From assembly GCF_900115475.1 (NCBI RefSeq), contig NZ_FOWP01000007.1, positions 124,001 to 188,000 of the forward strand: DNA of 64,000 nucleotides, read 5' to 3'. Under the pieces are notes generated by a model, which was not told the DNA's origin, ran no database searches, and saw only the letters and a program-made list of their open reading frames with translations. Positions 26,403-33,632 of the stretch are shown here, in pieces. Position 1 is the stretch's first letter. Every line of letters begins with the position of its first letter. Both the position numbers and the translations under genes were made by a program. The stretch comes from Ectopseudomonas composti (GTDB lineage: Bacteria > Pseudomonadota > Gammaproteobacteria > Pseudomonadales > Pseudomonadaceae).

Positions 26403-26568
26403 CCATATGAAATCTAGACCGAATAGCTGACTTCAAAAACCGAGGCAGACCAAAGTATAAAATACATATCTATATACTGGAACGCTCAGCAAAAAAAACA
26501 AGCCTATTCCCTTTTTGCCCCTACATCTATGACACATAACTAATATTTAGATGAGAAGGAGGTCAGAC

Positions 26569-27174
26569 ATGGATGACGAAATCATCAAGGAACGCATTTC
26601 CGCCATAGAAAACTCAATAAAGTTCTATTCATCCAGCAACAAGCCAGAGCGTGAGCGCTGGGTTGTTGCTAGATTCCTTGAAAATATGAACGTACCTCAT
26701 GACTCCACTGACATTGAAACACCAACTGAAGATCCTCCTGACGTTGTTGCCCTAGGTGGAACATTTGAAGTCAAAGAAATTCTCGACCCGGGACGTCGCA
26801 GGCATCAGGAATATAAAGATGCGCTTAACGCGGCAAAAAACGCCACAACCTCGAAAGAGCTTCTAACAGAAGCAACGCCCAGAGACTCATCAATTAAAGA
26901 AATATACGAACTTTGCAAAAATAGCATTAAAAAACTAGAAACAAAATACCCTCTTGAAGTTCGCGAATCATTAGACATCCTCTTTTACGTAAACCTTCAA
27001 GGTGTAATGGACATAATGGAGCATCCATACCCCGATGTAACGGAGCTTCGCTCAAGTGGTTGGAGATCAATTTCTTTTGTAGAAGGGGATATTGCTTGTT
27101 GTTTTTACGTTAAAGCTGAAGCGCCGCATTGGTTACAAAGGCGAGCGGGTACTGTGCACCATAAAAAATGGTGA
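26569..27174 (+). CDS. DUF1780-type putative endonuclease
   Basis: The protein has 201 residues from ATG 26569, chosen because AAGGAGG (26557-26563) sits at ideal spacing; an in-frame ATG at 26551 lies before this site. The N-terminus (ENSIKFYSSSNKPERERWVV) and FEVKEILDPGRRRHQEY match the DUF1780 family as I know it from pseudomonads, described as putative endonucleases. A possible PD-(D/E)xK core is D58 (in PPDVV), E67 and K69 (FEVKE). Pseudomonads normally carry a GC-rich chromosomal member; this AT-rich one appears to be an extra, acquired paralogue. No partner gene overlaps it; gaps of about 165 and 125 nt flank it. Confidence 0.8.
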   Translation: MDDEIIKERISAIENSIKFYSSSNKPERERWVVARFLENMNVPHDSTDIETPTEDPPDVVALGGTFEVKEILDPGRRRHQEYKDALNAAKNATTSKELLTEATPRDSSIKEIYELCKNSIKKLETKYPLEVRESLDILFYVNLQGVMDIMEHPYPDVTELRSSGWRSISFVEGDIACCFYVKAEAPHWLQRRAGTVHHKKW

Positions 27175-27300
27175 GGGCTGCCATCTAACAGCTAAAAAAC
27201 CTTCTCCCATAGAGAAAAAGTAAACTGTTTTACTCAACATCCAACTCCTTTCGCTTTACGAGCCGACCAGTACAGCATTTAGACATATAGAGGAGGATTA

Positions 27301-27759
27301 ATGCAGACAAAAGATACAAGGCTCGCAGAAATCTGGCATAAAGCTGATCCACCTGTAATTTTCAAAAGAAAGTCTGGAGAGACTCTTCTTGTGCGGCTTC
27401 CTTTTAACTCAAGCAACTTTGCCATTATCCGTGGCGAAAAAAAGCACAAGCCGAAGTGGAACGAGAAATTTAAATGCTGGGAGACACCTGCCGCTTGGTA
27501 TGATGACCTCGCACGGCGCCTGCTCAATCGTTTTGGCGGTGTATACCTCGTTCAACTTTATCGAGAGCAACAAAAGTGTGCTCCGGCATGCTGGAATGCC
27601 TCTGGCCTACATTGTGAATGTTCGTGCATGGGGGCCAACCATGGATCAGGGCATCCAGGTGGAAACTGGCATGAGGTCAGCGAAACGTTTGCCTTTGAGT
27701 GGGGCGACAAGAAATACGCCAGTCGCCTACTGCTCTCAACTTCAGCGCAAGCAATATGA
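27301..27759 (+). CDS. Hypothetical protein with dense Cys/His cluster
   Basis: The protein has 152 residues; ATG 27301 has a perfect AGGAGG (27291-27296). Residues 1-90 are basic with PKWNEKFKCWETPAAWYDDL, reminiscent of short nucleic-acid-associated modules in which a KxW...W pattern precedes an LxxxFG helix. Residues 93-124 hold C93, C97, H104, C105, C107, C109, H114, H118 and H124 (CAPACWNASGLHCECSC, then MGANHGSGH), which looks like a zinc-binding site. I do not recognise a named family with certainty. It is AT-rich at the start and less so toward the end. It is probably part of the same acquired patch as the two genes upstream. Confidence 0.7.
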   Translation: MQTKDTRLAEIWHKADPPVIFKRKSGETLLVRLPFNSSNFAIIRGEKKHKPKWNEKFKCWETPAAWYDDLARRLLNRFGGVYLVQLYREQQKCAPACWNASGLHCECSCMGANHGSGHPGGNWHEVSETFAFEWGDKKYASRLLLSTSAQAI

Positions 27760-28365
27760 AAAAGGCACAATTTTATTTACTACCTTTGCAACCTACCGCA
27801 TTTGAAATGTTCGGTGCGCACAGCGCACCCTACGATAAGAACGCCGATACATCAGGCGCGCAAGTAGCCCCTTCAGTAGGGTGAGCGAAATCGTCGTGGA
27901 AGAGGTTGAGCGGCATGGATGCCGCGAGAGCTGCGATGGGCCAGGGATGGCCCTTCGCAGCGGGCCTCTGGAACGACGATGGAGCGAACGAACCCCGGCG
28001 AAGCCGGGGCCGGATGGCGGGGCGGGCGGTTTTGGTTACTTTTGCCAAGACAAAAGTGACTCGCCCGAGGGGGCGAAACCGAAAATAAGGAGGACCGATT
28101 TATTTAACGGTCTGCCAGCCGAAAATAAATCCCCCCTTTTCCGAGTGATCGTCACGCCAGCGAAGGCGGGAGCCCTGACGTTTCGTGTCCTCTGGATGAT
28201 TCCCCGCCGAGCCAACGCAAGTACTGCTCAGAGGAGAAAGGCACAGATTTGTCGACGGCCTTTGCAACCTGTGAGTGTTCAAAACAGCGCACCCCACGGT
28301 AAAAATGCGGGGGGCTATCAGGATCGAATTGCAAAATAAATTTGCCTCCTCTCCCGACCGTTCTG
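27760..28365. other. Non-coding stretch with dispersed repeats
   Basis: About 600 nt between the Cys-rich gene and the terminator contain no gene I would defend. A type C palindrome (GGTGCGCACAGCGCACCC) lies at 27813-27834. A longer element follows at about 27885-28090. Short frames here (for example one ending VTFAKTKVTRPRGRNRK) look like peptides often wrongly predicted from this repeat in other genomes. Confidence 0.5.
27885..28090. repeat. Dispersed about 200-bp repeat (GGTTACTTTTGCCAAGACAA type)
   Basis: The block GCGGTTTTGGTTACTTTTGCC...CAAAAGTGACTCGCC, with the inner palindrome CCCCGGCGAAGCCGGGG, is a sequence type that recurs in many proteobacterial genomes and is often mis-called as small proteins. 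Only one copy is present in this window. The family assignment is from memory. Confidence 0.5.
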
Positions 28366-28411
28366 CGCCCCATGAAAAACGCCCGATCTATCGGGCGTTT
28401 TTCATGGGGCG
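28366..28411. terminator. Bidirectional terminator-like hairpin, 22-bp perfect stem
   Basis: The arms 28366-28387 and 28390-28411 are perfect inverted repeats (core GAAAAACGCCCGAT / ATCGGGCGTTTTTC). An A-tract lies in one arm and a T-tract in the other, so an intrinsic terminator can form in both directions. It lies 11 nt past the lipoprotein stop and closes the accessory region on the other side. Confidence 0.85.
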
Positions 28412-28422
28412 GTATGTGTCGC

Positions 28423-28797
28423 TTACATACCGGCCGCTTTCAGCAGGGGGTTGCCATTGGAGCCGGCACCGCCATTGGTCTTGTAGGCGTCCAGCAGTTT
28501 GCCGGCCTTGCTCCACTCGAACACGGTCGATTCATTCTTGTTGGGCGCGCCCGGCAGGGCGGTGATCAGGCTGTAGTCGTATTTCCATATTTCCTTGCCG
28601 CTCAACTCCGACTTGGCGTTCGGGTAGCCAATCTGCTTGACGACTTCATCCTGAGAGGCACTGGAGCTCTTCAGTTGTTGCACCGTTTCAGGGGCGATGT
28701 AGGTGCCCGTCTCATAGTCCAGCGGCGTACGCCCACCACACCCTGCCAGCAGGAGCAAAGAAAGGGCTGCCGCGGCAGTGAGAGCTGTCTTGTTCAT
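28423..28797 (-). CDS. Small lipoprotein, BamE/OmlA-like
   Basis: The protein has 124 residues starting at ATG 28797 (MNKTALTAAAAL). A lipobox LLLAGC puts the lipidated Cys at residue 20. The mature part, with YIAPETVQQLKSSSASQDEV and VVKQIGYPNAKSELSGKEIW, follows the pattern of the SmpA/OmlA (BamE-fold) domain, in which a short helix pair precedes a Gly-x-Pro turn and a WxY strand. The function is unknown; location is probably the outer membrane. It is monocistronic, ending at a strong terminator. Confidence 0.75.
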   Translation of the reverse strand: MNKTALTAAAALSLLLLAGCGGRTPLDYETGTYIAPETVQQLKSSSASQDEVVKQIGYPNAKSELSGKEIWKYDYSLITALPGAPNKNESTVFEWSKAGKLLDAYKTNGGAGSNGNPLLKAAGM

Positions 28798-29147
28798 GAT
28801 GGATATCCTTGATTCGATCCGTCCATAGCGCAAACGGGATCCTTTTCGTTGCAGGAGAGAAGCCACGGACAGAACCGTGAACAGAGGAGGATAGGGACGT
28901 GCAGGAAGGTCGGCCATAACACAGATGACCTAATAGCCCTGTGCCGCATCGGCGATAGAAAGGGGAGATTCCTTGACGGTCGTTGCAACCGCCCGAAGCC
29001 CGGTGCGCATGGCGCACCCTACGGCGGAAATCCCCCTTCCCAGCGAATGAACGCATCGGTTTCAAGCCCGCAATATCCCACCATCTCTAGCAAACAAAGC
29101 CCCCGAATTTCATCCGGGCTACAAAAGCCTGCGCGTGCGACGCAGGC
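28798..29147. other. Intergenic stretch, lipoprotein promoter region
   Basis: No gene is seen. The stretch holds the lipoprotein promoter, a type C palindrome (29002-29024, GGTGCGCATGGCGCACCC), a half type B repeat (29101-29122) and a 7-bp hairpin GCCTGCG/CGCAGGC (29127-29147). Confidence 0.4.
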
Positions 29148-29172
29148 AAAAAAATCGGGCCTTACGACCCGA
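29148..29172 (-). terminator. Intrinsic terminator after the sulfonate-type ABC operon
   Basis: On the minus strand a TCGGG...CCCGA hairpin (29155-29172) is followed by seven T residues (29154-29148). It lies about 28 nt after the stop of the ATPase gene at 29200. Confidence 0.6.
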
Positions 29173-29199
29173 AAAAGTACTCCACCTTGAAGAGTTCGT

Positions 29200-29931
29200 T
29201 TACAGCACGTGCGACTGGTACAGCTCGGTCAGTGCTTCGCCGCGCAGGTAGGCCAGCTCGGCCGAGCGGCGGTCGCGGGGGCGGGTCAAGGGCACGGCCA
29301 GTTCGCGTTGCAGGCGGCTTGGCGTGCCGCCGAGGATCAGCACGCGGTCGCTGAGGTAGAAGGCTTCGTCGAGGTCGTGGGTGACCAGCAGCACGGCGAT
29401 CTCGTAGCGGGCGGCCAGCTCTACCAGCAGATCCTGCAGCTTCATGCGGGTGAAGGCGTCCACCGCGCTGAAGGGCTCATCCAGCAGCAGCACCTGCGGT
29501 TTGCCGTAAAGGGCGCGGGCGATGGCCACGCGCTGGGCCTGGCCACCGGAGAGGTGTTTGGGCAGCGCCTCGCCGCGTCCGTGCAGGCCGACGTCACGCA
29601 GCAGTTGTTCAACCCACTGGTCGTCAGCCACCCAGCCATCGGCGAAGCCGACGTTCTGCGCCACGCTGAGCCAGGGCATCAGCCGGGGCTCCTGGAACAC
29701 CACGCCGATGCCGCTGCCACGGCCGAAGTTAAGCAGCGGGTTGAGTTCCAGCCCGCCCTGGTAGTCCTGATCCAGCCCGGCGGCGATACGCAGCAGGGTG
29801 CTCTTGCCGCAACCGGAGGGGCCGAGCAGGCTGACCACTTCGCCAGCGGCCAGGCTCAGGCTGACGTCTTCGAGCACACGCACGTCAGCGAAGGCCTTGT
29901 GGATATTCTGCAACTTCAGCAGCGCACTCAT
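29200..29931 (-). CDS. Sulfonate/sulfate-ester-type ABC transporter ATP-binding protein (AtsC/SsuB-like)
   Basis: The ATPase has 243 residues: Walker A GPSGCGKS, Q-loop FQEPRLMPW, signature LSGGQAQ, Walker B LLLLDEP and H-loop LLVTHDLDEA. It belongs to the nitrate/sulfonate/taurine importer group. ATG 29931 (MSALLK) overlaps the permease stop as ATGA; the longer open frame runs into the permease. It is the last gene of the porin-binding protein-permease-ATPase operon. The arrangement is like atsRBC (sulfate esters) of other pseudomonads, but substrate cannot be read from the sequence. Confidence 0.88.
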   Translation of the reverse strand: MSALLKLQNIHKAFADVRVLEDVSLSLAAGEVVSLLGPSGCGKSTLLRIAAGLDQDYQGGLELNPLLNFGRGSGIGVVFQEPRLMPWLSVAQNVGFADGWVADDQWVEQLLRDVGLHGRGEALPKHLSGGQAQRVAIARALYGKPQVLLLDEPFSAVDAFTRMKLQDLLVELAARYEIAVLLVTHDLDEAFYLSDRVLILGGTPSRLQRELAVPLTRPRDRRSAELAYLRGEALTELYQSHVL

Positions 29932-30758
29932 GCTCCGCCCTCCCCGCCCTGGAAGCTGTCGCGCCAGTGCAGGGCACGGGTTTCCCAAGCCTTGAGCAGG
30001 CTGTCGCTGAGTTTGCCGAGCAGCGCCAGCAGCAGGATCGCGGCGATCACCAGATCCGGCCGCGAGGTTTCCCGGCCGTCACTGAGCAGGTAGCCAAGGC
30101 CACGGGTGGCGGCGATCAGTTCGGCGGCGACGAGGAACATCCAGCTCAGGCTGAGCGCGCCGCGCAGGCCGGTGAACAGGCTCGGCAGCGCAGCGGGCAA
30201 AAGAATACGGCGCACCAGCGCCAGGGAGGAAAGACCGTAGAGCCGGCCCACTTCCACCAGTTTGCGGTCGATGTTGCGGATGCCGGCGAGCAGTGCCAGG
30301 TACACCGGGAAGAAGGCGCCAAGGGCGATCAGCACGATCTTCGGCGTTTCGTCGATGCCCAACCAGAGCAGCAGCAACGGTACCCAAGCCAGGCTGGGAA
30401 TCGCCCGCAGCGCCTGGAAGGTCGGCTCCAGATAGGCTTCGGCGCGGCGGCTGAGGCCCACCCAGGTGCCGATGACGATGGCCAGCGCGGCGCCGATGGC
30501 AAAACCGGCGCCGACGCGCAGCAAGCTGGCGTTCAGATGCCGCCACAACTCGCCGCTCTGTGCCAGCAGGTACAGCGTTTGCGCCACCTGGCTCGGCGCG
30601 GGCATCTGGTGCGCGGGCAATACGCCGCTGCGCACCAGGGTTTCCAGCAGGGCCAGGAGCAGCAGGGGCACCACCCAACCGCGCAGGTCGGTCAGTGCCG
30701 GCCGCCAGCCGGGGAGCCGTTCAGCCCAGCGACCGATGACGAGGTTGAGCGCGCCCAT
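29928..30758 (-). CDS. Sulfonate/sulfate-ester-type ABC transporter permease (AtsB/SsuC-like)
   Basis: The permease has 276 residues and about six helices. The coupling loop is in EVGRLYGLSSLALVRRILLPAALP. RAIPSLAWVPLLLLWLGIDETPK is characteristic of the SsuC/TauC/NrtB branch. It lies 3 nt after the binding-protein gene and overlaps the ATPase gene by 4 nt. Confidence 0.88.
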   Translation of the reverse strand: MGALNLVIGRWAERLPGWRPALTDLRGWVVPLLLLALLETLVRSGVLPAHQMPAPSQVAQTLYLLAQSGELWRHLNASLLRVGAGFAIGAALAIVIGTWVGLSRRAEAYLEPTFQALRAIPSLAWVPLLLLWLGIDETPKIVLIALGAFFPVYLALLAGIRNIDRKLVEVGRLYGLSSLALVRRILLPAALPSLFTGLRGALSLSWMFLVAAELIAATRGLGYLLSDGRETSRPDLVIAAILLLALLGKLSDSLLKAWETRALHWRDSFQGGEGGA

Positions 30759-30761
30759 CGG

Positions 30762-31754
30762 TCAGTTCCCCGCCTTGGCCACGTTGCTGCCGATCACCTG
30801 AGCGGCCAGTTGCGGCTGGATCAGTTGGTCGACCACCTGGGCTACGTCGGTGCCGGGACGCACCAGTTGCTCGTCAAGCAGGATGGGGGCGGCGGCTTTC
30901 AGCGCCTTGATGTGTTCGGCGCCCGGCTGCGAGTTGCTGAAGTCGGTGCGCGACAGTTGCAGCTTGGCCACTTCCAGCGGCAGCTTGGCTTCGTCGGCGA
31001 GCAACTGGGCCAGGGCATCGGGGTTGGCGATGGCCCACTGGCGCGCCTGCTCGTAGGCGGCGATCACCTGCTTGATCAGCTCGGGCTGCTGCTTGGCGAA
31101 GGTCTCGGTGACGCTGAGCACGCTGTAGCTGTTGAAGTCGCGGTTGCGGTACAGCAGGCGCGAACCGGCCTGCAACTCGCTGGCCGCCATCAGCGGGTCA
31201 AGCCCGGCCCAAGCCTGCACGTCGCCGCGCTCCAGGGCAACGCGACCGTCGGGGTGTTGCAGATGGACGATTTCCACGGCGTTCTTGTCCAGCCCGGCCT
31301 TCTGCAGGCCTTGCAGGAGGAACAGGAAAGGGTCGGTGCCCTTGGTGGCGGCGACCTTCTTGCCTTTGAGATCAGCCAGCGACTGGATGGGCGAGTCCTT
31401 GGGCACCACCAGCGCTGTCCACTCCGGGCGGCTGGCGACATAGACGGTGTTGATCGGCGCACCGTTGGCGCGGCTGAGCACGGCGGCCAGGCCGGCGGTG
31501 GAGGCGAAATCGGTGCTGCCGCCGTTGAGGTATTCCAACGAGCGGTTGCTGCCCTGGCTGAATACCCATTTGACGGCGATGCCCTGCGGCGCGAGGGCTT
31601 TTTCCAGCAACCCCTGCTGCTTGAGCACCAGGCTGGTGGGGGCGTAGTAGGCGTAGTCCAGGCGGACTTCTTTCGGTGGTGCGGCATGTACGGCGGCGGG
31701 CAACCAGGCGGCGAACAGAGCCGCCAGGCCAACGCGCAAGGCATTCTTCTTCAT
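30762..31754 (-). CDS. Sulfonate/sulfate-ester-type periplasmic binding protein (AtsR-like)
   Basis: The protein has 330 residues with a signal peptide of about 24 residues (to AVHAA). It has the NMT1/SsuA fold: YYAPTSLVLKQQGLLEKAL, GSTDFASTAGLAAVLSRANG, KGKKVAATKGTDPFLFLLQG. ATG 31754 is preferred because AGGAG lies six nt before it; ATG 31760 would have the site directly adjacent. The sulfur context suggests sulfonates, taurine or sulfate esters as the ligand. Confidence 0.85.
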   Translation of the reverse strand: MKKNALRVGLAALFAAWLPAAVHAAPPKEVRLDYAYYAPTSLVLKQQGLLEKALAPQGIAVKWVFSQGSNRSLEYLNGGSTDFASTAGLAAVLSRANGAPINTVYVASRPEWTALVVPKDSPIQSLADLKGKKVAATKGTDPFLFLLQGLQKAGLDKNAVEIVHLQHPDGRVALERGDVQAWAGLDPLMAASELQAGSRLLYRNRDFNSYSVLSVTETFAKQQPELIKQVIAAYEQARQWAIANPDALAQLLADEAKLPLEVAKLQLSRTDFSNSQPGAEHIKALKAAAPILLDEQLVRPGTDVAQVVDQLIQPQLAAQVIGSNVAKAGN

Positions 31755-31782
31755 GGTCATCTCCTCATGGATGAATGGCCTT

Positions 31783-31802
31783 CCGGCCCGTTGGCGGGCC
31801 GG
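31783..31802 (-). promoter_or_regulatory. Perfect stem-loop upstream of binding-protein gene
   Basis: CCGGCCCG-TTGG-CGGGCCGG is a perfect 8-bp stem with a 4-nt loop, 29 nt before the ATG at 31754, between the porin and transporter genes. It shares the CCCGTTGGCGGG core with the stem-loop before ssuA. No T-run is present, so differential mRNA stability is more likely than termination. Confidence 0.55.
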
Positions 31803-31824
31803 TCAGGAGATGGCGAAACCGGGT

Positions 31825-33144
31825 TTACAGAAGGGTCAGGGTGTAACTCAGGATCAAACGGTTCTCGTCGGCGTCGGTGGCGACGTTGCCGCGCTGGGTC
31901 GCGTTGCGCCAGGACACGCCGAGGCCTTTCAGCGGGCCATCCTGCAGGGTGTAGTCGAGGCGGAAGTCGCGCTCCCACTCCTGCAGATCGCCCGTGGCGG
32001 AATCGACATTGTCGCCCTTGAGGTAGGCGACGCTGGCCTTCAGGCCCGGTACGCCGAGTTTGGTGAAGTCATAGCCGTACTCGGCCAGCCAGGTGCGCTC
32101 GCCGGCGTTCTGGAACTTGCCGATCTGGCGGTCGGTGATCAGATAGGACGAGCTGCCGCCGCCCTGGTTGAGGAACGGGAAGGCGCTGTCGCCTTCGACC
32201 TGCTGGTAGCCCAGGCTGGCGAAGTGGCTGCCCAGGTTGTAGGTGAACAGCGCGCTCCAGGTCTGGTTGTCGACCTCGCCGGTGCTGCTGTCGCCTGCAC
32301 GCCAGTAGCCGGCGCTGCGGTAGCCATCGGCACGGCCGGAGGCGCTGCCGTTCTTGCCGTCGGAGTTGCTGTCGAAGTAACGCAGGTCGGTCTTCAGCGA
32401 ACCCGGGCCGATCGCCCAGTTGTGCACCAGGCCGAGGAAGTGCTGTTTGTAGAAGTCTTCCAGGTTGCCGTAGTAGTACTGCAGCGTCAGGTCTTTGGTC
32501 AGCTTGTAGTCACCACCGGCGAAGTAGAACTTGTTGCTGTCGGCGTCACCGCTGGCGCCAGCGATACGCAGAGCGATGTCGTCGGTGGAGCTGCGGGTCT
32601 TGGTGCTTTCCAGCTGGCCGGCGGTCAGGGTCAGGCCGTCGATCTCGTTGGAAGTGATTTGCCCGCCTTCGAAGGTCTGCGGCAGCAGGCGGCCGTCGTT
32701 GAAGGTCACCACCGGCAGCTTCGGCAGCAGGGTGCCGATGCGCGCCTCGGTCTTGGACAGGCGCACCTTGGCGGTCACGCCGGCCTTGCTGTAGTCGTCC
32801 ACGGCGCTGCCGTCGCGCTCCAGCGGGAAGAGTTGGCCAGGGGTGCGATCACGGCCGGCCTTGCCGGCGCTGCCGCCGGAGTCCAGCTTGACGCCCAGCA
32901 GGCCGATGGCGTCGAGGCCGAAGCCGACGGTGCCTTCGGTGAACCCGGAGCTGTAGTTGAAGATGAAGCCCTGCCCCCACTCTTGCGCCTCGCCGTTGTT
33001 GTTGGCGGTGTTCTTGTTGTTCAGGTCGTAATAGAAATTGCGCAGGCCGAGACTGGCCTTGCTGTCTTCGATGAAACCGGCGGCGGTGGCCTGGTTGGCG
33101 ATGGCGGCCAGCGTGACGGCCAAGGCCAGGGTGGATTTTTTCAT
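31825..33144 (-). CDS. OprD-family outer membrane porin
   Basis: The protein has 439 residues from ATG 33144 (MKKSTLALAVTL) with a signal peptide of about 22 residues. The mature N-terminus GFIEDSKASLGLRNFYYDLN and YSSGFTEGTVGFGLDAIGLLG are hallmarks of OprD-type porins; the C-terminus ends in an aromatic/hydrophobic strand (LILSYTLTLL). It forms an 18-stranded substrate-specific channel. It is first in a putative operon with the ABC transporter (70-nt gap containing a stem-loop), so it probably admits the same sulfur compound. The longer open frame upstream lacks a signal sequence and is rejected. Confidence 0.92.
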   Translation of the reverse strand: MKKSTLALAVTLAAIANQATAAGFIEDSKASLGLRNFYYDLNNKNTANNNGEAQEWGQGFIFNYSSGFTEGTVGFGLDAIGLLGVKLDSGGSAGKAGRDRTPGQLFPLERDGSAVDDYSKAGVTAKVRLSKTEARIGTLLPKLPVVTFNDGRLLPQTFEGGQITSNEIDGLTLTAGQLESTKTRSSTDDIALRIAGASGDADSNKFYFAGGDYKLTKDLTLQYYYGNLEDFYKQHFLGLVHNWAIGPGSLKTDLRYFDSNSDGKNGSASGRADGYRSAGYWRAGDSSTGEVDNQTWSALFTYNLGSHFASLGYQQVEGDSAFPFLNQGGGSSSYLITDRQIGKFQNAGERTWLAEYGYDFTKLGVPGLKASVAYLKGDNVDSATGDLQEWERDFRLDYTLQDGPLKGLGVSWRNATQRGNVATDADENRLILSYTLTLL

Positions 33145-33310
33145 GCTCGATGCTCCAAGTGCTTTGTGTGCTGTTCTGGGGTTGGCACTGCACAGGGGCT
33201 CGGCAGGACAGCGGACGTGGCGCTGGTCTCGGCGGATTGGCAAAAGAGCCCCTGATTCGGGCCCGATGCGGTGGTCCGCTGTCGGCTGCTGGCTAATCTA
33301 CGAAATACTC

Positions 33311-33361
33311 GCTAATCCCTAAAAAGAATTATTTTTCACTTTATAGTAACTAAAAAGAATA
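33311..33361 (-). promoter_or_regulatory. AT-rich regulatory site, porin side
   Basis: The site contains GCTAATCCCTAAAAAGAATT and, 31 nt later, a second TAAAAAGAAT. The AAAAAGAAT word also occurs upstream of lsfA. It is a candidate CysB or sulfur-starvation regulator site. Confidence 0.4.
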
Positions 33362-33487
33362 TGACCCTGATCCCGATGCAACTCGGTCCGTAGGAGCTGA
33401 CTCATCCGCGAATCCTGCGAGCCACTCCTGACTGCTTGTTCCGCCAGCCCGCACAAGGCCACTGCTGCGCCTGACAAACTGGCCTTA

Positions 33488-33522
33488 GCTAATTCCTAAA
33501 AATTATTTAACAACCAGTTTTT
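33488..33522 (+). promoter_or_regulatory. AT-rich regulatory site, flavoprotein side
   Basis: GCTAATTCCTAAAAATTATT matches the porin-side site closely (same strand), 177 nt away. It lies about 110 nt before the ATG at 33633. Confidence 0.4.
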
Positions 33523-33632
33523 ATATCGTCTAGCTTCTCTCCACCGGATCACCGGACTTCTTTCCCTCAACACTGAAGTACGCGTGATCCGCCGCAGACC
33601 ATGGCCGGCACGTGTTCGTATCGAGAGCCGCC

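Larger units (their letters stand above)
33145..33632. other. Divergent promoter region of two sulfur operons
   Basis: This 488-nt region separates the porin operon (minus) from the binding-protein/flavoprotein operon (plus). Two AT-rich blocks, 33304-33361 and 33484-33535, stand out. They share GCTAATyCCTAAAA followed by ATTATTT. No gene is seen between them. Confidence 0.55.

Noticed and set aside
27881..28339. 152-codon frame and smaller frames in the repeat after the Cys-rich gene
   Set aside because: They coincide with a dispersed non-coding repeat, lack ribosome sites and have no recognisable domain.
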